Source: Carex sylvatica (lineage: Eukaryota; Streptophyta; Magnoliopsida; Poales; Cyperaceae). Taken from it: DNA of 64,000 bases. The notes under the pieces are model-generated. The model saw nothing but the letters and a program-made list of their open reading frames with translations. It was not told the origin of the DNA and did no database searches. The stretch covers positions 62,001 to 126,000 of the forward strand of contig CAXKVR010000099.1 of NCBI GenBank assembly GCA_964058845.1, given 5' to 3'. Shown in pieces: positions 34,244 through 44,844 of this stretch (within the stretch, counting starts at the first letter, position 1; each line of letters begins with the position of its first letter). A program made the translations under genes and the position numbers.

Positions 34244-34852
34244 TGCATCAGAGAATAAAACTGATCGAAGGAGAACAAATTAGGCGGCGGTGAACAAATT
34301 AGGTATCAACATCGAAAACACCATAGATGAGTAATTGCTGCTATATGTATATATCTAACGAGTTGATCGGTCAGCTGAGAACAATTAATATATGTTGAAA
34401 CCCGGGATCAGCTATACATGAATTATTGTATGGACCAAGTCAAGACATAGGTGAAATTAACACCAAAATATCAGCAAAAATAAAATTAAAAAAGGTTCAA
34501 AATGGTGCTATTAATTTAAAATACAGAATTACATAATTTAGTTAGATATTTGTCAATCTGTTTGAACTGTATATTGTAATTGAATATTAAAATATGTATT
34601 CTAATAAACTTTTACCTTAATTTATGTGTTATCTTACATGGTTTTTGTGATTGATACCAATTATAGCTACCAATATTTTTGTAGTGTGATATGCTGAGCT
34701 TGCACTTGCACAAAATAAAAGTAAACAATTACATACATTTTTTTTTCTAGCAACAGATCAATCATCAGGTAATTAATGTGCTTTAATTAAACAAAGACTA
34801 AGTCTTGAACTTGACAGCACTAGGCAACGTATGGACATTGATCAATATATAG

Positions 34853-35189
34853 CTACTGCAAGCGCCTTTTCGTACAAGGCACTAATCCAATATTTAAAAA
34901 ATTAATGGTGACGACTTGATTACCCATATCTTGTGCCTTGATTATCCATATCTTGCTTACCTGCGTTTTTACATATGGGCCCTCTTCCAGATTTGACCAT
35001 GAACTGACCTTCCTTGGTCCATTTCCATCTTGGTGTGTCACATTGCTCCTGTGTTGTATGATAGTTTACCAATTCGTGCATCATTTGAATCTTTTCTTCT
35101 TGTGCCAGTAATGATAGATTATCCGAGATATACACCTTCCACTGATTGTCGTGTAGTGTCTGCTGCACTGTTTGTTGGTTCTCCCGCAC
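34853..35189 (-). pseudogene. LINE (non-LTR retrotransposon) fragment
   Basis: On the minus strand, 34920-35189 encodes about 89 residues ending with a PRWKWTKEGQFMVKS pattern, the 'W-x-W-T-x-x-G-x-F-(S/T)-V-K-S' segment seen near the C-terminus of plant L1-type reverse transcriptase proteins. Only this piece remains; the frame shifts near 34930 and breaks off by 34853. Neither endonuclease nor reverse transcriptase motifs are present. Confidence 0.55.
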
Positions 35190-35263
35190 GTGCAGATATA
35201 AGTTTGGAAACTTATTTTGGTTGGTGGTTTTTAAAAGTTTATACTGGAGATTGAATTAGGAGT

Positions 35264-35520
35264 AGAGGTTTGACAAAACTCACCAGGGGCCAACCGGGTC
35301 CAGTCCGTCCGTGCCTGCTGCCCGAGGTATCCGTGCTTGAGCTCGGGTATAGACAGGTAAACGGGTACGGGTATTAAACGGGCCGGTCACGCTTTTTTTG
35401 GAAAAAATCCGGGCTAACCCGGACCGGATTGAACCCGTGTTTGTCCGTTGTACCTGTTACCCGTTGTACCCATGTCTGCCCGTTGTACCCGTTTTTTTTT
35501 TTCAATTTTTTTCAAAACCC
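35264..35520. mobile_element. hAT-like MITE fragment with CCCG/CGGGT motifs
   Basis: Begins TAGAGGTTTGACAAAAC and has ACGGGTACGGGT, ACCCGTTGTACCC and similar motifs. It is a diverged relative of the complete element at 11295-11902. The right terminus is lost next to a C/T-rich run. Confidence 0.5.
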
Positions 35521-35574
35521 CCCTCCCCCCACCCTGTCGGTTCAAATCAAATCTGGCACACAATAAGTATTACA

Positions 35575-36105
35575 TGACCAGAATGGTTAAAGCATACAAA
35601 GAGAATCTACATTTAGATAAAATCGGAGTAAAGACATATGTGAATTCGAAGTTCACTGAGATGTTTAACTTATACAACTCAAGAAGTCAATCCCTTTACC
35701 ACAAGGAGACAAAGATAAATTGTTCGCTACACGCCAACAATCTGCTAGGAAAGATGTGGAGAGAGCCTTCGGGGGGTGCTTCAAGCACGCTTCACAATCA
35801 CTAGCGGTCCAGCACGCATGTGGTCTAAGAAAACCATAGGATGAATTATGAGAGCTTATGTGATAATGCATAATATGATTGTGGAGGATGAAAGAGGCAG
35901 ATACACTAGAAATTACGATTGTATAGATGATCAAGTTACATTTACAGTATGAAGGTCGGAAGTTTCTCGAGATGATGCTTGTGATTATCATGAGTATTTA
36001 CAAAATAATGTAAGAATTCGGAATAGTTCGACCAATCAATAACTCAAAGCAGACTTGGTTAAGGAGATATGAAAACGTTTCGGAGGGCAGGATATTGATT
36101 AATAT
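35575..36105 (+). pseudogene. PIF/Harbinger transposase fragment (DDE_Tnp_4)
   Basis: A plus-strand reading around 35740-35960 gives the 'ARKDVERAFG' motif containing the catalytic Glu region, then WSKKTIGWIMRACVIMHNMI and VEDERGRYTR, characteristic of plant Harbinger-type nucleases. At least one frame change separates the preceding KAYKENLHLDKIG frame from it, and stops interrupt the tail. The two catalytic Asp motifs are missing, so it is a dead 3' fragment. Confidence 0.75.
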
Positions 36106-36429
36106 GTTGTACTTGTAATTCAAATATTAATATGTTTTCCAAATAAGGAATTTTATAGTTTCAGGTTTTTAAACTGCTGTAATCATTCATCGCAGCTTTG
36201 TTTTCTTAATTTTGGAATTAATGTATGATTTCAGGTTTTCTTAATTACTATAATCATTTTACTTAATGTTGAAATTAATTTTGGAATTCATCAGCTTTGT
36301 TTCACGTTTTCTTAATTATTAAAATCATTTTACTGGAATCAACTTAATTCTGTTTAGTGATTCAACCGTTGACCATCAAAATGAATTATTTCAAGAGTTG
36401 ACCATCTCAATGATTTCGTTGAAAAAAAA

Positions 36430-36545
36430 GGAAGGGAGGCGCGGAAGGAAACAACAAAAAAAAAAACCTCGCCAGAAAAAAAAATCGCGCCATAAAAAAA
36501 ATCGCGCCAGAAAAAATTGCGCCAGAAAAAGAAAGGAGGCACTGA
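36430..36545. repeat. Short tandem CGCGCCAGAAAAAA repeats
   Basis: Four copies of an AAAAATCGCGCCA-like unit separated by A-runs. The minus-strand Phe/Trp-rich frames here come from this repeat. Confidence 0.7.
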
Positions 36546-36599
36546 TGTGACAATTAAGAAACTTTAATTTTAATTTCAGTAAGAGTTTATAAATTTTAT

Positions 36600-37640
36600 A
36601 CAAATTTTTTACAAAATAGTTAACAGTTATTTAGAAATTTTAAAAATTTCAGCGATATAGATGCTCTAAGCTGCTGCGGTGCTCATAGTCACAGCCCCAA
36701 GTTTATTATTGTTATCATTCAATGCATTAGTATAATTATTTTAAAAAAGGTCGTTGTTGCTGTATGCATTAGCCCATCTCTCTCTATTTATTGATGTAAT
36801 TATTCAATACATTAGTACTATTTTTTTAAATGGCCGTTATTACTTTTTCTTGTTTTTACAAATTATTAACTGAAATTATACATTTAAATACTTAAATTAT
36901 AAACTAATGTAAATACTCATTCATTTTCATATTTGAATTTATTTAATGTCTTTGTATTTTAAAGTTTATATAACTTAATTATCCAATAATTATTTATTTT
37001 GTATATGTATTTGCATCTGTATCGTGGATTATCCGTTCTGTATCTGTATTGGGATCAGATTTACGGGATTTACTGGATGATTATACTTTCATTGTTGTTA
37101 TGATGTAGTTTCTTGTTATGTTTGTTGTTATGTTTGTTTTAATTAACCGCTATGCAGAGTGACGTTTAATTTACCTGCTTTCGTTGAACTATATATATTT
37201 TGAAACTGAACAGCTATAAGACTGATCTTGTTCTTGGTATATTTTTATGTATCAAGTCGAATCAGTACTGATTTCAATAAAAATCGGTGGATAATCTCAC
37301 TACTTCAGAAAAAAAAACAGACTGCATTATCTTTTATATATATAGAAAGAGAGAGAGTTGAGTTACGGTAATTCGTGAAGTAAAACGAATATTTTATTTC
37401 ACATCTGTATCTTCAATTTCAAAGTTTAAAATATCGATCCGAGTTCAAGTTGATCTCCATATTAAATTGTGCTTAGAGACTAATTAAATTATATATATAT
37501 ATTTTTTTTAAAATTACTATTTTTTTTTAAAATTTAAAAATCACTGCTTTTCAGAAAAATCTAGACCATAAAATACATCATTTTAAAAAATTTCAAAGAA
37601 ATAGTAATTTTTGTTGTTGTTATCTGTCAAGTACACACAC
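36600..37640. other. AT-rich intergenic, with a MITE arm near 37420-37500
   Basis: No gene seen. At 37430-37490, CGATCCGAGTTCAAGTTGATC and GCTTAGAGACTAA resemble one arm of the palindromic MITE family. Confidence 0.4.
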
Positions 37641-37643
37641 ATG

Positions 37644-38125
37644 TAGAGTGGAAAAAAACGTGCTATTTTGTGCCGTGTTGTGACTAACACGCCGTGACTT
37701 TGGTCTTGTACCGTGCCGTGACCAAGTCAACAGTGACTCGGGCCGTGCCATGACCAAAATGTCAAAGGGTGGTCATGGCACGCGAATGATCACAGCACGC
37801 GAGTCACGCCGTGACTCGCGTGCATGCCGTGACTATTTACGTGCTATGTCCAAACGTAACTGGTCACGTTTCTCACGTTTAACTATTTTTTCAAGTTAGT
37901 TTCTTCAAGATTTACTATCTGATTAAGATCTAGCAGTCCTAATTACACGTGACTCGTGTGATTACATGCCGTGCCGTGCTATGACTGGATCCTTCGGGTG
38001 CCGTGTAGTGATCAAAATATCAAGGGGTGGTCACAGCACGCGAATAGTTGCAGCACGCGACACGCGAATCACAACACGGAACAGTAACACGTGCCATGCC
38101 GTTCCGTGCCGCTTGTTGCTGGAAG
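37644..38125. mobile_element. hAT-like MITE rich in GCACG/CGTGC motifs
   Basis: Begins TAGAGTGGAAAAAAACGTGC and ends in GCCGTTCCGTGCCGC. CGTGC, GCACGCGA and GTGACTCG motifs occur more than 20 times in both orientations, analogous to the ACCCG motifs of 11295-11902. The right terminus and target duplication are not clear. Confidence 0.5.
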
Positions 38126-38579
38126 TCCATCAATCACACCTCCATTTGTTTGTTTAACCTGATTAAGATAACTTTTCACAATAAACAGCGAGAAAAAAAG
38201 TCATGACAATCTCTCGTTTGCTTTAATGAATAGTCAAACTTATATTTCGTCAAGGGGAAAATTTGAAATACCAAACATAAAAGTTTTGCACCAGCAGTTA
38301 CAAGGGGTAAAAATCGAGAAAGTTCATGCGCTATTGCATTCATGATCCTTGATTTGTAATTAACAAACATGAAGATGATCAAGAGCTCTTTTATATTTGT
38401 TACAAAATCAAATGAATACTTTATCCACCAGTGGCGTAATAGATCAACTACTGCCTAGCTAGCATATTTATACCGAAATCACTAAAAAATGGCTGTTAGT
38501 CAAAATAATTTGTCAGAAATTTTTTGTTTGTACGTGATGAGCATGCATTTTCCCCATCTTTCTTTTTCACTTATGTTGA

Positions 38580-38650
38580 ACAGAAATAATTACTTGACTT
38601 TGACTTTGAAAATTAGCATGATTAGAGCCTATTTAAATCAAGCATTCTCT
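38580..38650 (+). promoter_or_regulatory. Promoter of the 38747 peptide gene with W-box pair
   Basis: TTGAC cores at 38594-38598 and 38600-38604 lie just upstream of a TATA-like TATTTAAAT (38630-38638), about 110 bp before the ATG. The block is conserved, inverted, at 23641-23690. Confidence 0.6.
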
Positions 38651-38746
38651 TCACCAAATTAACATGAATTAATCTCTTTCTTCCGCTTGACCATCACAGA
38701 CACTGCAAGTGACAGGAATTAATTAATCTGTGAAACAGATAGAGAG

Positions 38747-38944
38747 ATGGAGTGGCGATCGAAGGTTCTGTTAATCATCTCTTCTCTTCTCCTGTTCATT
38801 ATTTCAGCAATAGCAGTGCAACCTCACTCTTTCGGTCCTAGCCACGGAGTTTCCAAACCAAAGGTCGGAAGAAAATATTTAGACCCTCACGATGATTGCT
38901 ACCCATACCCCAGGAGTTGTAATGGCCCTAAACCTCCTAATTGA
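38747..38944 (+). CDS. Small secreted peptide precursor, 65 aa, C-x6-C-x4-PP family
   Basis: Single exon. The first 39 residues differ from the 23386-23583 product at one position only (Ala for Thr at 21), including the signal peptide (1-24) and the HSFGPSHGVSKPK linker. From residue 40 the two diverge, but the tail again has Cys-x6-Cys, three residues and K-P-P-N at the end. A conserved precursor with a variable core and a conserved cysteine/Pro frame suggests selection on the mature peptide. Promoter, coding region and 3' flank belong to an inverted duplication. No named peptide family is recognised. Confidence 0.82.
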   Translation: MEWRSKVLLIISSLLLFIISAIAVQPHSFGPSHGVSKPKVGRKYLDPHDDCYPYPRSCNGPKPPN

Positions 38945-39026
38945 TTTATAGCCATATGTAGGCAGAATGTGCGAAGATCGATCATTATGTATTTTATTTT
39001 GTTAGTTTTTTTCTTTTGTCAATTTG

Positions 39027-39414
39027 TTTTTTTTTTTAAGGACAGTTGGCCATTAGCCAGCTATCGATATATTGAATAAGAAAAGTTTATTTACATCTCC
39101 CAACGGGAGTTTTTTTATCCTACTTTATACAAACTTAACTCGTAAATAACACACTGATTAGGGCCACGAATGATCGACCATGATCGTATGTTCCCATTCT
39201 ATTATTTACTCTCCTTTTAATAACAATGGGCTGACCATAGAATAGCTTATTCTGTTATTTCATTAATTAATCTATTTGTCTGCTTTCTTTCCTGAGAGAA
39301 GATATCTGATTCCTCTCTTTCCACAATGACTAGAGCCCCGCCGCCCATACCCCGTCCCATCTCTTCTTTTGTTCCCCTGATAATGTGACCCTATTATTCC
39401 ACCAAACATCTTTG
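39027..39414 (-). mobile_element. Retroposed insertion with poly(A) tail
   Basis: 388 bp are present here but absent from the inverted copy near 23310. The insert starts with a T-run of 11 (a poly(A) tail on the minus strand). GTCAATTTG is duplicated at 39018-39026 and 39415-39423, extendable to 14 bp with one mismatch. AATAAAC occurs about 40 bp before the tail. These are marks of LINE-driven insertion (SINE, truncated LINE or processed transcript); the source is not identified. Confidence 0.75.
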
Positions 39415-39422
39415 GTCAATTT

Positions 39423-39680
39423 GTTTACTTGAATAATTTCCCTTTGAGAAAAGCATATATGTACTTAATTGAAGTCACTAAAAAATGAGTGATAGTCAAA
39501 AGAACTTGTAAGAATATTTTGTAATTGCATGGTGTCCTTTTTCCACATCTTTCTTTTTCATAACATGAGGACAGAAAAAGACAGATGACTCTGAGACACA
39601 ACACAAGGTAAGAAAATAACACTTAAGACTTTTCACTCAGTAAGCATCCCATTTAGATGCACAATTTACAAATATGCCTG
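39423..39680. repeat. Duplicated 3' flank (inverted copy of 23040-23306)
   Basis: Reverse complement of this block closely matches 23040-23306, including GGATGCTTxC, GTGTTATTTTCTTACCTTGTGT and CACCATGCAATTAC. The parallel frames in both copies share residues, but I see no reason to call them genes. They mark the extent of the duplication. Confidence 0.75.
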
Positions 39681-39689
39681 GTATAATTC

Positions 39690-39975
39690 AATATTTATAA
39701 TTCATTTTTTTGTTGTGTTCGATTAAATTTTATACAGACATATTTCATGATGTTCTCTGCTGGCTTTACAAGGGTAGTATTGGGTGGTAAGTACTACTAC
39801 CATTCTATAAAGAGGCACAGATACTGTTTTAATTTGTATGAATATTTTTAATGAAGCTTGGTTGGAATAATAACCTCTTCTTCTTCTTTTTTCTTTCTTT
39901 CTTTTTTTCATTTTTTGGCTCTTGGACTTAAAGACTGAAATTACAAGAATTAGTTCTTCATATTATCATATATCA
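39690..39975. repeat. Direct copy of the 31136-31420 flank
   Basis: Shares TTGTTGTGTTCGATTAAAT and CATATTTCATGATGTTCTCT with 31136-31250. It precedes the 3' end of the peptide gene at 40112, as the other copy precedes a peptide-gene relic. Confidence 0.7.
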
Positions 39976-40111
39976 ACTAATAAACAAAACATCAAGACTG
40001 TGATTTACTAAAAACACCCAAAAGATGAAAAACAATGAATATTGACAAAAGAACAAAAAAAAAAAAACTTACAAAAAGACAATTCTTAACGATCGATCTA
40101 ATTACATATGG

Positions 40112-40261
40112 CTATGAATGAGGAGGATTAGTGTGGCGACATTTCTTGGTGATTGGATCGCAAATTATGGAATCATTTGCTTCAGCTGCTGGGAAAACAA
40201 AGAGAAGGTAAATAATAATAATTATTATCACAACTGGGAAAACAATCTCCAGCTTGTGCAT
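40112..40261 (-). CDS. Small secreted peptide precursor, 49 aa, C-x6-C-x4-PP family
   Basis: The frame is open from 40306, but the ATG at 40261 (MHKLEIVF) gives a normal signal peptide: a hydrophobic run of Val/Ile/Leu at residues 7-24 ending FPAAEA. It is therefore preferred over the upstream Ser/Lys-rich start. The mature part is about 20 residues with CDPITKKC, three residues and NPPHS. The tail nearly equals that of 29638-29769. The gene lies 3' to the direct duplication shared with 31 kb. A likely secreted signalling peptide; function unknown. Confidence 0.75.
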   Translation of the reverse strand: MHKLEIVFPVVIIIIIIYLLFVFPAAEANDSIICDPITKKCRHTNPPHS

Positions 40262-40755
40262 CTTAGATTGCTTCGTTTCCTTGTTCTTGCTCGATCGCTC
40301 TGTCAAAAGGTTTCTTGAAGGTTCTATTAATTTTCAAAATATTTTTTTTATTTCAGTAGCCAAAGGGGAGGAGAAGAGAGGAGAAGATTGCTCCTTTTAA
40401 ATTGCGTTGGTTGGTAAGTACTAAGTAGTGAGACTAATTTTTATTAATTAAAGAGGTCATATGTCAAATTGGAGATTTCCCCTTTTTCGCCAACTTTTTC
40501 TTTTTAAGCAAGTGCCGTAGTCATCCATTCTCATTACTAAGCAGAAACCAAAGTACAAATCACACATTTTAAATTTTAAAAGAAACAATAAAGAGGAAAG
40601 AGAATGCTAACTTTTCTTCTTCTTTTTTTTATGAAAAGAGAAAAGCTACCTAACATCTTCAGTTCAGTGGGTGTTGCAGGCTTGCAGCTAGATTAAGAGC
40701 GACATGTGCACAGGTAGGACTTGGGAAGTGGAGAGGAGTAAAGAACCAGAATCAG

Positions 40756-41120
40756 GAGGAGTGACAACTGTATGGATAATATCTAATTTGTATTCAATTT
40801 AAATTTGGAAAATTACATGTAAATATTTGATATCTAAATATTCGTGTGAATATGGATATTGATATGGTTTTATATTTCAATTATATGTATTTGAATAGTA
40901 AATATATATCATATATTTAATTTTTATTATTTAAAAATTATATTATTTACTATTATAATTAGATTAGTTTGAACTTTAGTATTTTATAATAATATATTTA
41001 TATTATTTTAATAAATATTCGATCCAATTAGTATATGTCTAATATTCAATCTGTATCTGTATCCGAAAAATTAAAAAGAAATATTGATATGGTTTTACAT
41101 CCATTCCGTTTTCACTCCTA
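40756..41120. mobile_element. hAT-type MITE, 365 bp
   Basis: A perfect 8-bp duplication AGAATCAG (40748-40755 and 41121-41128) flanks ends GAGGAGTGACAACTG and, inverted, TAGGAGTGAAAACGG. The interior is AT-rich, with ATATCTAAT and GTATCTGTATCCG repeats typical of such elements. Confidence 0.8.
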
Positions 41121-41129
41121 AGAATCAGA

Positions 41130-42620
41130 CATTAATTATCGATTTTTTATTTATAGAAAAAAAATCAAATTAAACAAATGCCACAATTTTCGACGGATTT
41201 TAAAAAAATATCAAGTTTGCTCGATTATTTAGCGCATCACTGTTTCCGCTGGATAATTCAACTAAATTATTTAGCGCAAACTGCTATTTGTAAGTTTTAA
41301 ACAGCTGGTTGCGTTTTTAATTTCTATTATTTTTCTAATAATTCACATTTGTATAGATGCTAGTCAATTGCTAGATGAAATAAATATATCACATTACTAA
41401 TAAAATCTAGGAATGAATATTATAAACCTAAAGTCAACATTCAAAATAAAACATAAAACATAAAACATGTATAATTAGCATCTTAATAAGAAAATAATAA
41501 CAACATATAGGAAATATTAATGTCAACATCCAACATAATATACCCTACTACAAAAATACTAATTATGGTACATTATGTATGGATGGGAAGCTCGAATGCA
41601 GGAAACCTTACGTCTTTATAAATGAATTAAACTTATCTTCGACACTTCCAAAAAATTGAGTAATATAACAAATTTTATCGGAACAAAATTCTCAGCTTTC
41701 CGGGGGCAAAAAATTTCTGTCTCCAGAGTCACTGTTGGTGGGTCCCCAGTTCAAAAATTAAATGTGACTGGCCCCCTTTAACAGTGACCGATCGTACATT
41801 CCAATAACTGTGGGGGCAGAAAATTCCTGCACCCCAGAGAGCAGGTGATCTCCTGCCAATTTTATCTACATTATGCAATGCATTTTTTACTTTACATATG
41901 GATTTAATGAAATTTGTTCTCACCTCAATAAGAGTTAAGAAAATCAAATTCAAGATACTCTTCAAATATGTCTTGCTTACAGATAATGATAAACTTGAAA
42001 ACTAAAAGAAATCACTTTCAAATTTTCACTCTGGCAAAATTATGATTTCTCATTAGTTGATTGTTAATTCTATTACACATTCAATTTTAATTTTTAATTT
42101 TTAATCCGACCTAGTAATTTCTTATTAATTTAAAAATAAAGATGCTCAAAGTCAAAAAAATTTAATTTTTCTTTGACAGCTATATTAACAATCCTGTATA
42201 TGTATATATTCTTCTACTGAACTATGGGTGCGTCGCTTTTGAAACAGAGCAGGAGTATCATATCATGGGTCGTTTTAAAATTGTACTAAATTTAATTGGA
42301 CTTTTGTCTTCTGCATAAACTTGCTAAGCAAGGACTTGTTCAAAACAGATTATATGTATAAAAAAAGTTCATTCCAATCTTGATTGTTGACAAAAACGGG
42401 CCAATCAAGAAAGCTCTACTGCCAATACAAATAGTTTGGGGAATCAAAATTTCAAAACATTCATATCCTCACCAAAAATTTGATAGGTTATTGATGTGTT
42501 GACTTTGACCAAAGTATGAAATATCAGGCCTAGATCTTGAGTCTATGGATAAGAAGCTCCGGTGTTTCAAATAGTTAGAGCCTATGGATAAGAACATAAT
42601 ATGTATATATTACTTACAAA
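41130..42620. other. AT-rich intergenic, no gene seen
   Basis: Two GC-richer patches near 41700 and 41815 share GTGGGGGCA/GGGGGCA and AAATTxCTG phrases and may be ends of an old element, but no target duplication was found. The rest holds no supportable gene. Confidence 0.4.
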
Positions 42621-42631
42621 CCGCCAGGCAA

Positions 42632-42725
42632 TTAGGCGTTTTATAAATTAAACCGCTCGCTCATTAGGCGTTTCAAATATTAAACTGCCCACTCATTAGG
42701 CGTTTCAAAAATTAAGCAGCCAAGC
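42632..42725. repeat. Tandem repeat, about 32 bp x 3
   Basis: ATTAGGCGTTTxAxAAATTAAACCGC-like unit occurs three times (42631, 42663, 42697). GC-rich AAACCGCCTGGC and ACGGTCC motifs follow. Confidence 0.7.
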
Positions 42726-42997
42726 CGACAACCAGCGCAATAGGCTTAATTTCCTTGTTTTATTTAAAGGAAACCGCCTGGCTGGGAACCGTTTCCTGCA
42801 GAAAAACGGTCCAGAAGGAGTTTTCTGTCCAGTTTTTTTTAGTGGGGCAAGACGTGTTCATTCCAGTGGGGTTTAGAGTTTAATGTGATCCGGACCGTCA
42901 GTTTGGAATCGGCCCTCAAATTAAACGGCTCCGTGCGCTTCACCTCGGTCGGTTTTATAAAAAAAAAAAAAAAAAAAACAGAGTACTAAAAAAAAAA

Positions 42998-43325
42998 AAG
43001 TTCATATATAAATTGAATACTATAAATGAAATTAAGAACTTTAGCATATTGATGTATGAAACCTTCATAATAATTATGTACGTAGATTTGACTTGCTTTT
43101 GGCACACAATTGACCCTGGTTCATATATAAATTGAATACTATATATAAAATTAAGAACTTCATAATATTAATTCATCAACTCTTCGGGAACCATGTAGAT
43201 TTGACTTGCTTTTGGCACACAATTGACCCTGGTTGATATATAAATTGAACACTATAAATAAAATTAAGAACTTTACAATATTAATGCATCAACTCTTCAG
43301 GAACCATGCATGTAGATTTGACAGT
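42998..43325. repeat. Tandem repeat, about 115 bp x 3
   Basis: Three copies start with TTCATATATAAATTGAA or TTGATATATAAATTGAA (43000, 43120, 43232). They share GTAGATTTGACTTGCTTTTG and CACACAATTGACCCTGG. No gene. Confidence 0.8.
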
Positions 43326-43479
43326 ATATTGTGAACCAGCTTGAGTTGACAGTATATTGTTCCTTGAACTTGTTAGAAAAAGTACGGCACTTATTATTCT
43401 TTACATTTTGGACAAAGATTTTGATAGGTTATTGATGTGTTGAGTTTAACCAAAGTGTGAAACATCAGGCCCATATTGA

Positions 43480-44185
43480 CAAATGAATTATTCGGGTTTT
43501 GGTTCGACAAGATCAAAAATTTGTGATTTGAGAATAATTCGGATATAATTCGAAAGAGGAGGGTTCAAATGCACCATTATTTTGGTGCTCCAATATGCAC
43601 CATGTCTTTTATCTCAATTTTCAAAGTTTGAACAGTCGATCTGAACCGCTCAACATGATCTTCATAATAAAATATGCTTGGAGATCAAATTTTATATTTT
43701 TTAGAATTTTTTTACTATTTTTTTAGATAGATACAAAATCACATTTTTAAGGAGATTCTGGACCATCCGATAAAGTCATATTGTCTATCTAAAAAAATAG
43801 TAAAAAAATTCTAAAAATTATAAAATTTGGTCTCCAAGCATATTTTATTATGAAGATCATGTTGAGCGGTTCGAATCAACTGTTCGGACTTTGAAAATGG
43901 AGATAACGGACATGGTGCATATTGGAGCACCAAAATAATGGTGCATTGGAACCCTCCTCAATTCGAAAATAATTCGGAATTATCCGAACCAGAGATTTCA
44001 ATACTGCAAGAGAGAAAAAAAAAATATTATGAAAAAAATTCACGAATAATTCGTAAAATTCAGAAAAAATTCATAAAATTTGTGAATTATTCAGATTTAA
44101 TTGGTCAAATTTCAGTCAACCGAATAATTCGGCATTCGATTCGGCTTCACCAAAAAAATAAATTATTCGAATATAATATGCGAAT
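43480..44185. mobile_element. AATTCG-rich insertion hosting a palindromic MITE
   Basis: The flanks (CATCAGGCC..TCTTGAGTCTATGGATAAG) are continuous at 42525-42560 but split here by about 700 bp. The insert carries many GAATAATTCG motifs in both orientations, reminiscent of the pentamer-rich hAT MITEs. Exact ends are not resolved. Confidence 0.5.
43556..43959. mobile_element. Palindromic Mutator-like MITE, 404 bp
   Basis: Ends GAGGAGGGTTC and, inverted, GAGGAGGGTTC. A perfect 9-bp duplication AATTCGAAA (43547-43555 and 43960-43968) proves insertion and points to the Mutator superfamily. Arms match the family phrases GGTCTCCAAGCATATTTTAT and AATTTTATATTTTT. Confidence 0.9.
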
Positions 44186-44517
44186 CTTGTCTTGAGTCTA
44201 TGGATAAGCAGCTATGGATAAGAGCATAATACATCTATCTCCTCATCAAGCACATGCGGCACTAGAAAATTTAGATAGTAATGGTTGAAATGTAAAATCC
44301 ATAATACGTAAAAATAAAAATAAATAATGTGGTCACTGAAATTTGAATTAAATCTTCACAATTACTAAATAAAATTCTAATCATAGACACAAATTTAACA
44401 TTTCATGAGAGCAGAACTACATAAAATTTAAAAATTAATAAATATTATATTATATTTTAATATACATGATTACACTTTTTAAAATTATGGTGGTCGCTGA
44501 GCACTACTGGGCTATAT

Positions 44518-44575
44518 CTAGATCTGCCTCGGATCAAACAACATGTGTGTGTTGTTTGATCCGGAGCAGATCTAG
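44518..44575. repeat. Short perfect-looking hairpin (26-bp arms, 6-bp loop)
   Basis: Arms at 44518-44543 and 44550-44575 (CTAGATCTGC..GGATCAAACAACA) differ at two positions, with a TGTGTG loop. It lies just outside the Mutator-like element. Confidence 0.8.
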
Positions 44576-44754
44576 AAATAGTCTAGCTAGATCTTCATTT
44601 TAGACCACTTAACTCCATCTATTAGAATTTATTATTTATGATGTAGAAATTGAAGACATCAATACATTTTCGACATTTTTAAAAATATCCAAAAAATAAA
44701 ACAAATTATTAAGAATAACCGGGGTCTGAGAAATTTTTAAAAAATGCCCAAACT

Positions 44755-44808
44755 GTAAATATTCTGTACGGTTTGGAATTAAAATTCCAAACCGTACAGA
44801 ATATTTAC
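44755..44808. repeat. 54-bp near-perfect palindrome within the left TIR
   Basis: Two 26-bp arms (GTAAATATTCTGTACGGTTT and inverse) are separated by AA. The right TIR has the same start, but its second arm is mutated (CAAACCATAAATAATATATAC). Confidence 0.9.
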
Positions 44809-44844
44809 GATTTCGAGTTTTTTTTTTTTTTTTTTTAAAGAGGG

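Noticed and set aside
36354..36603. Phe/Trp-rich minus-strand ORFs
   Set aside because: Produced by the CGCGCCAGAAAAAA repeat; no transmembrane topology or homologue is convincing.
40118..40318. Plus-strand ORF over the peptide gene
   Set aside because: Antisense shadow of 40112-40261; the minus frame has a signal peptide and the shared Cys motif.
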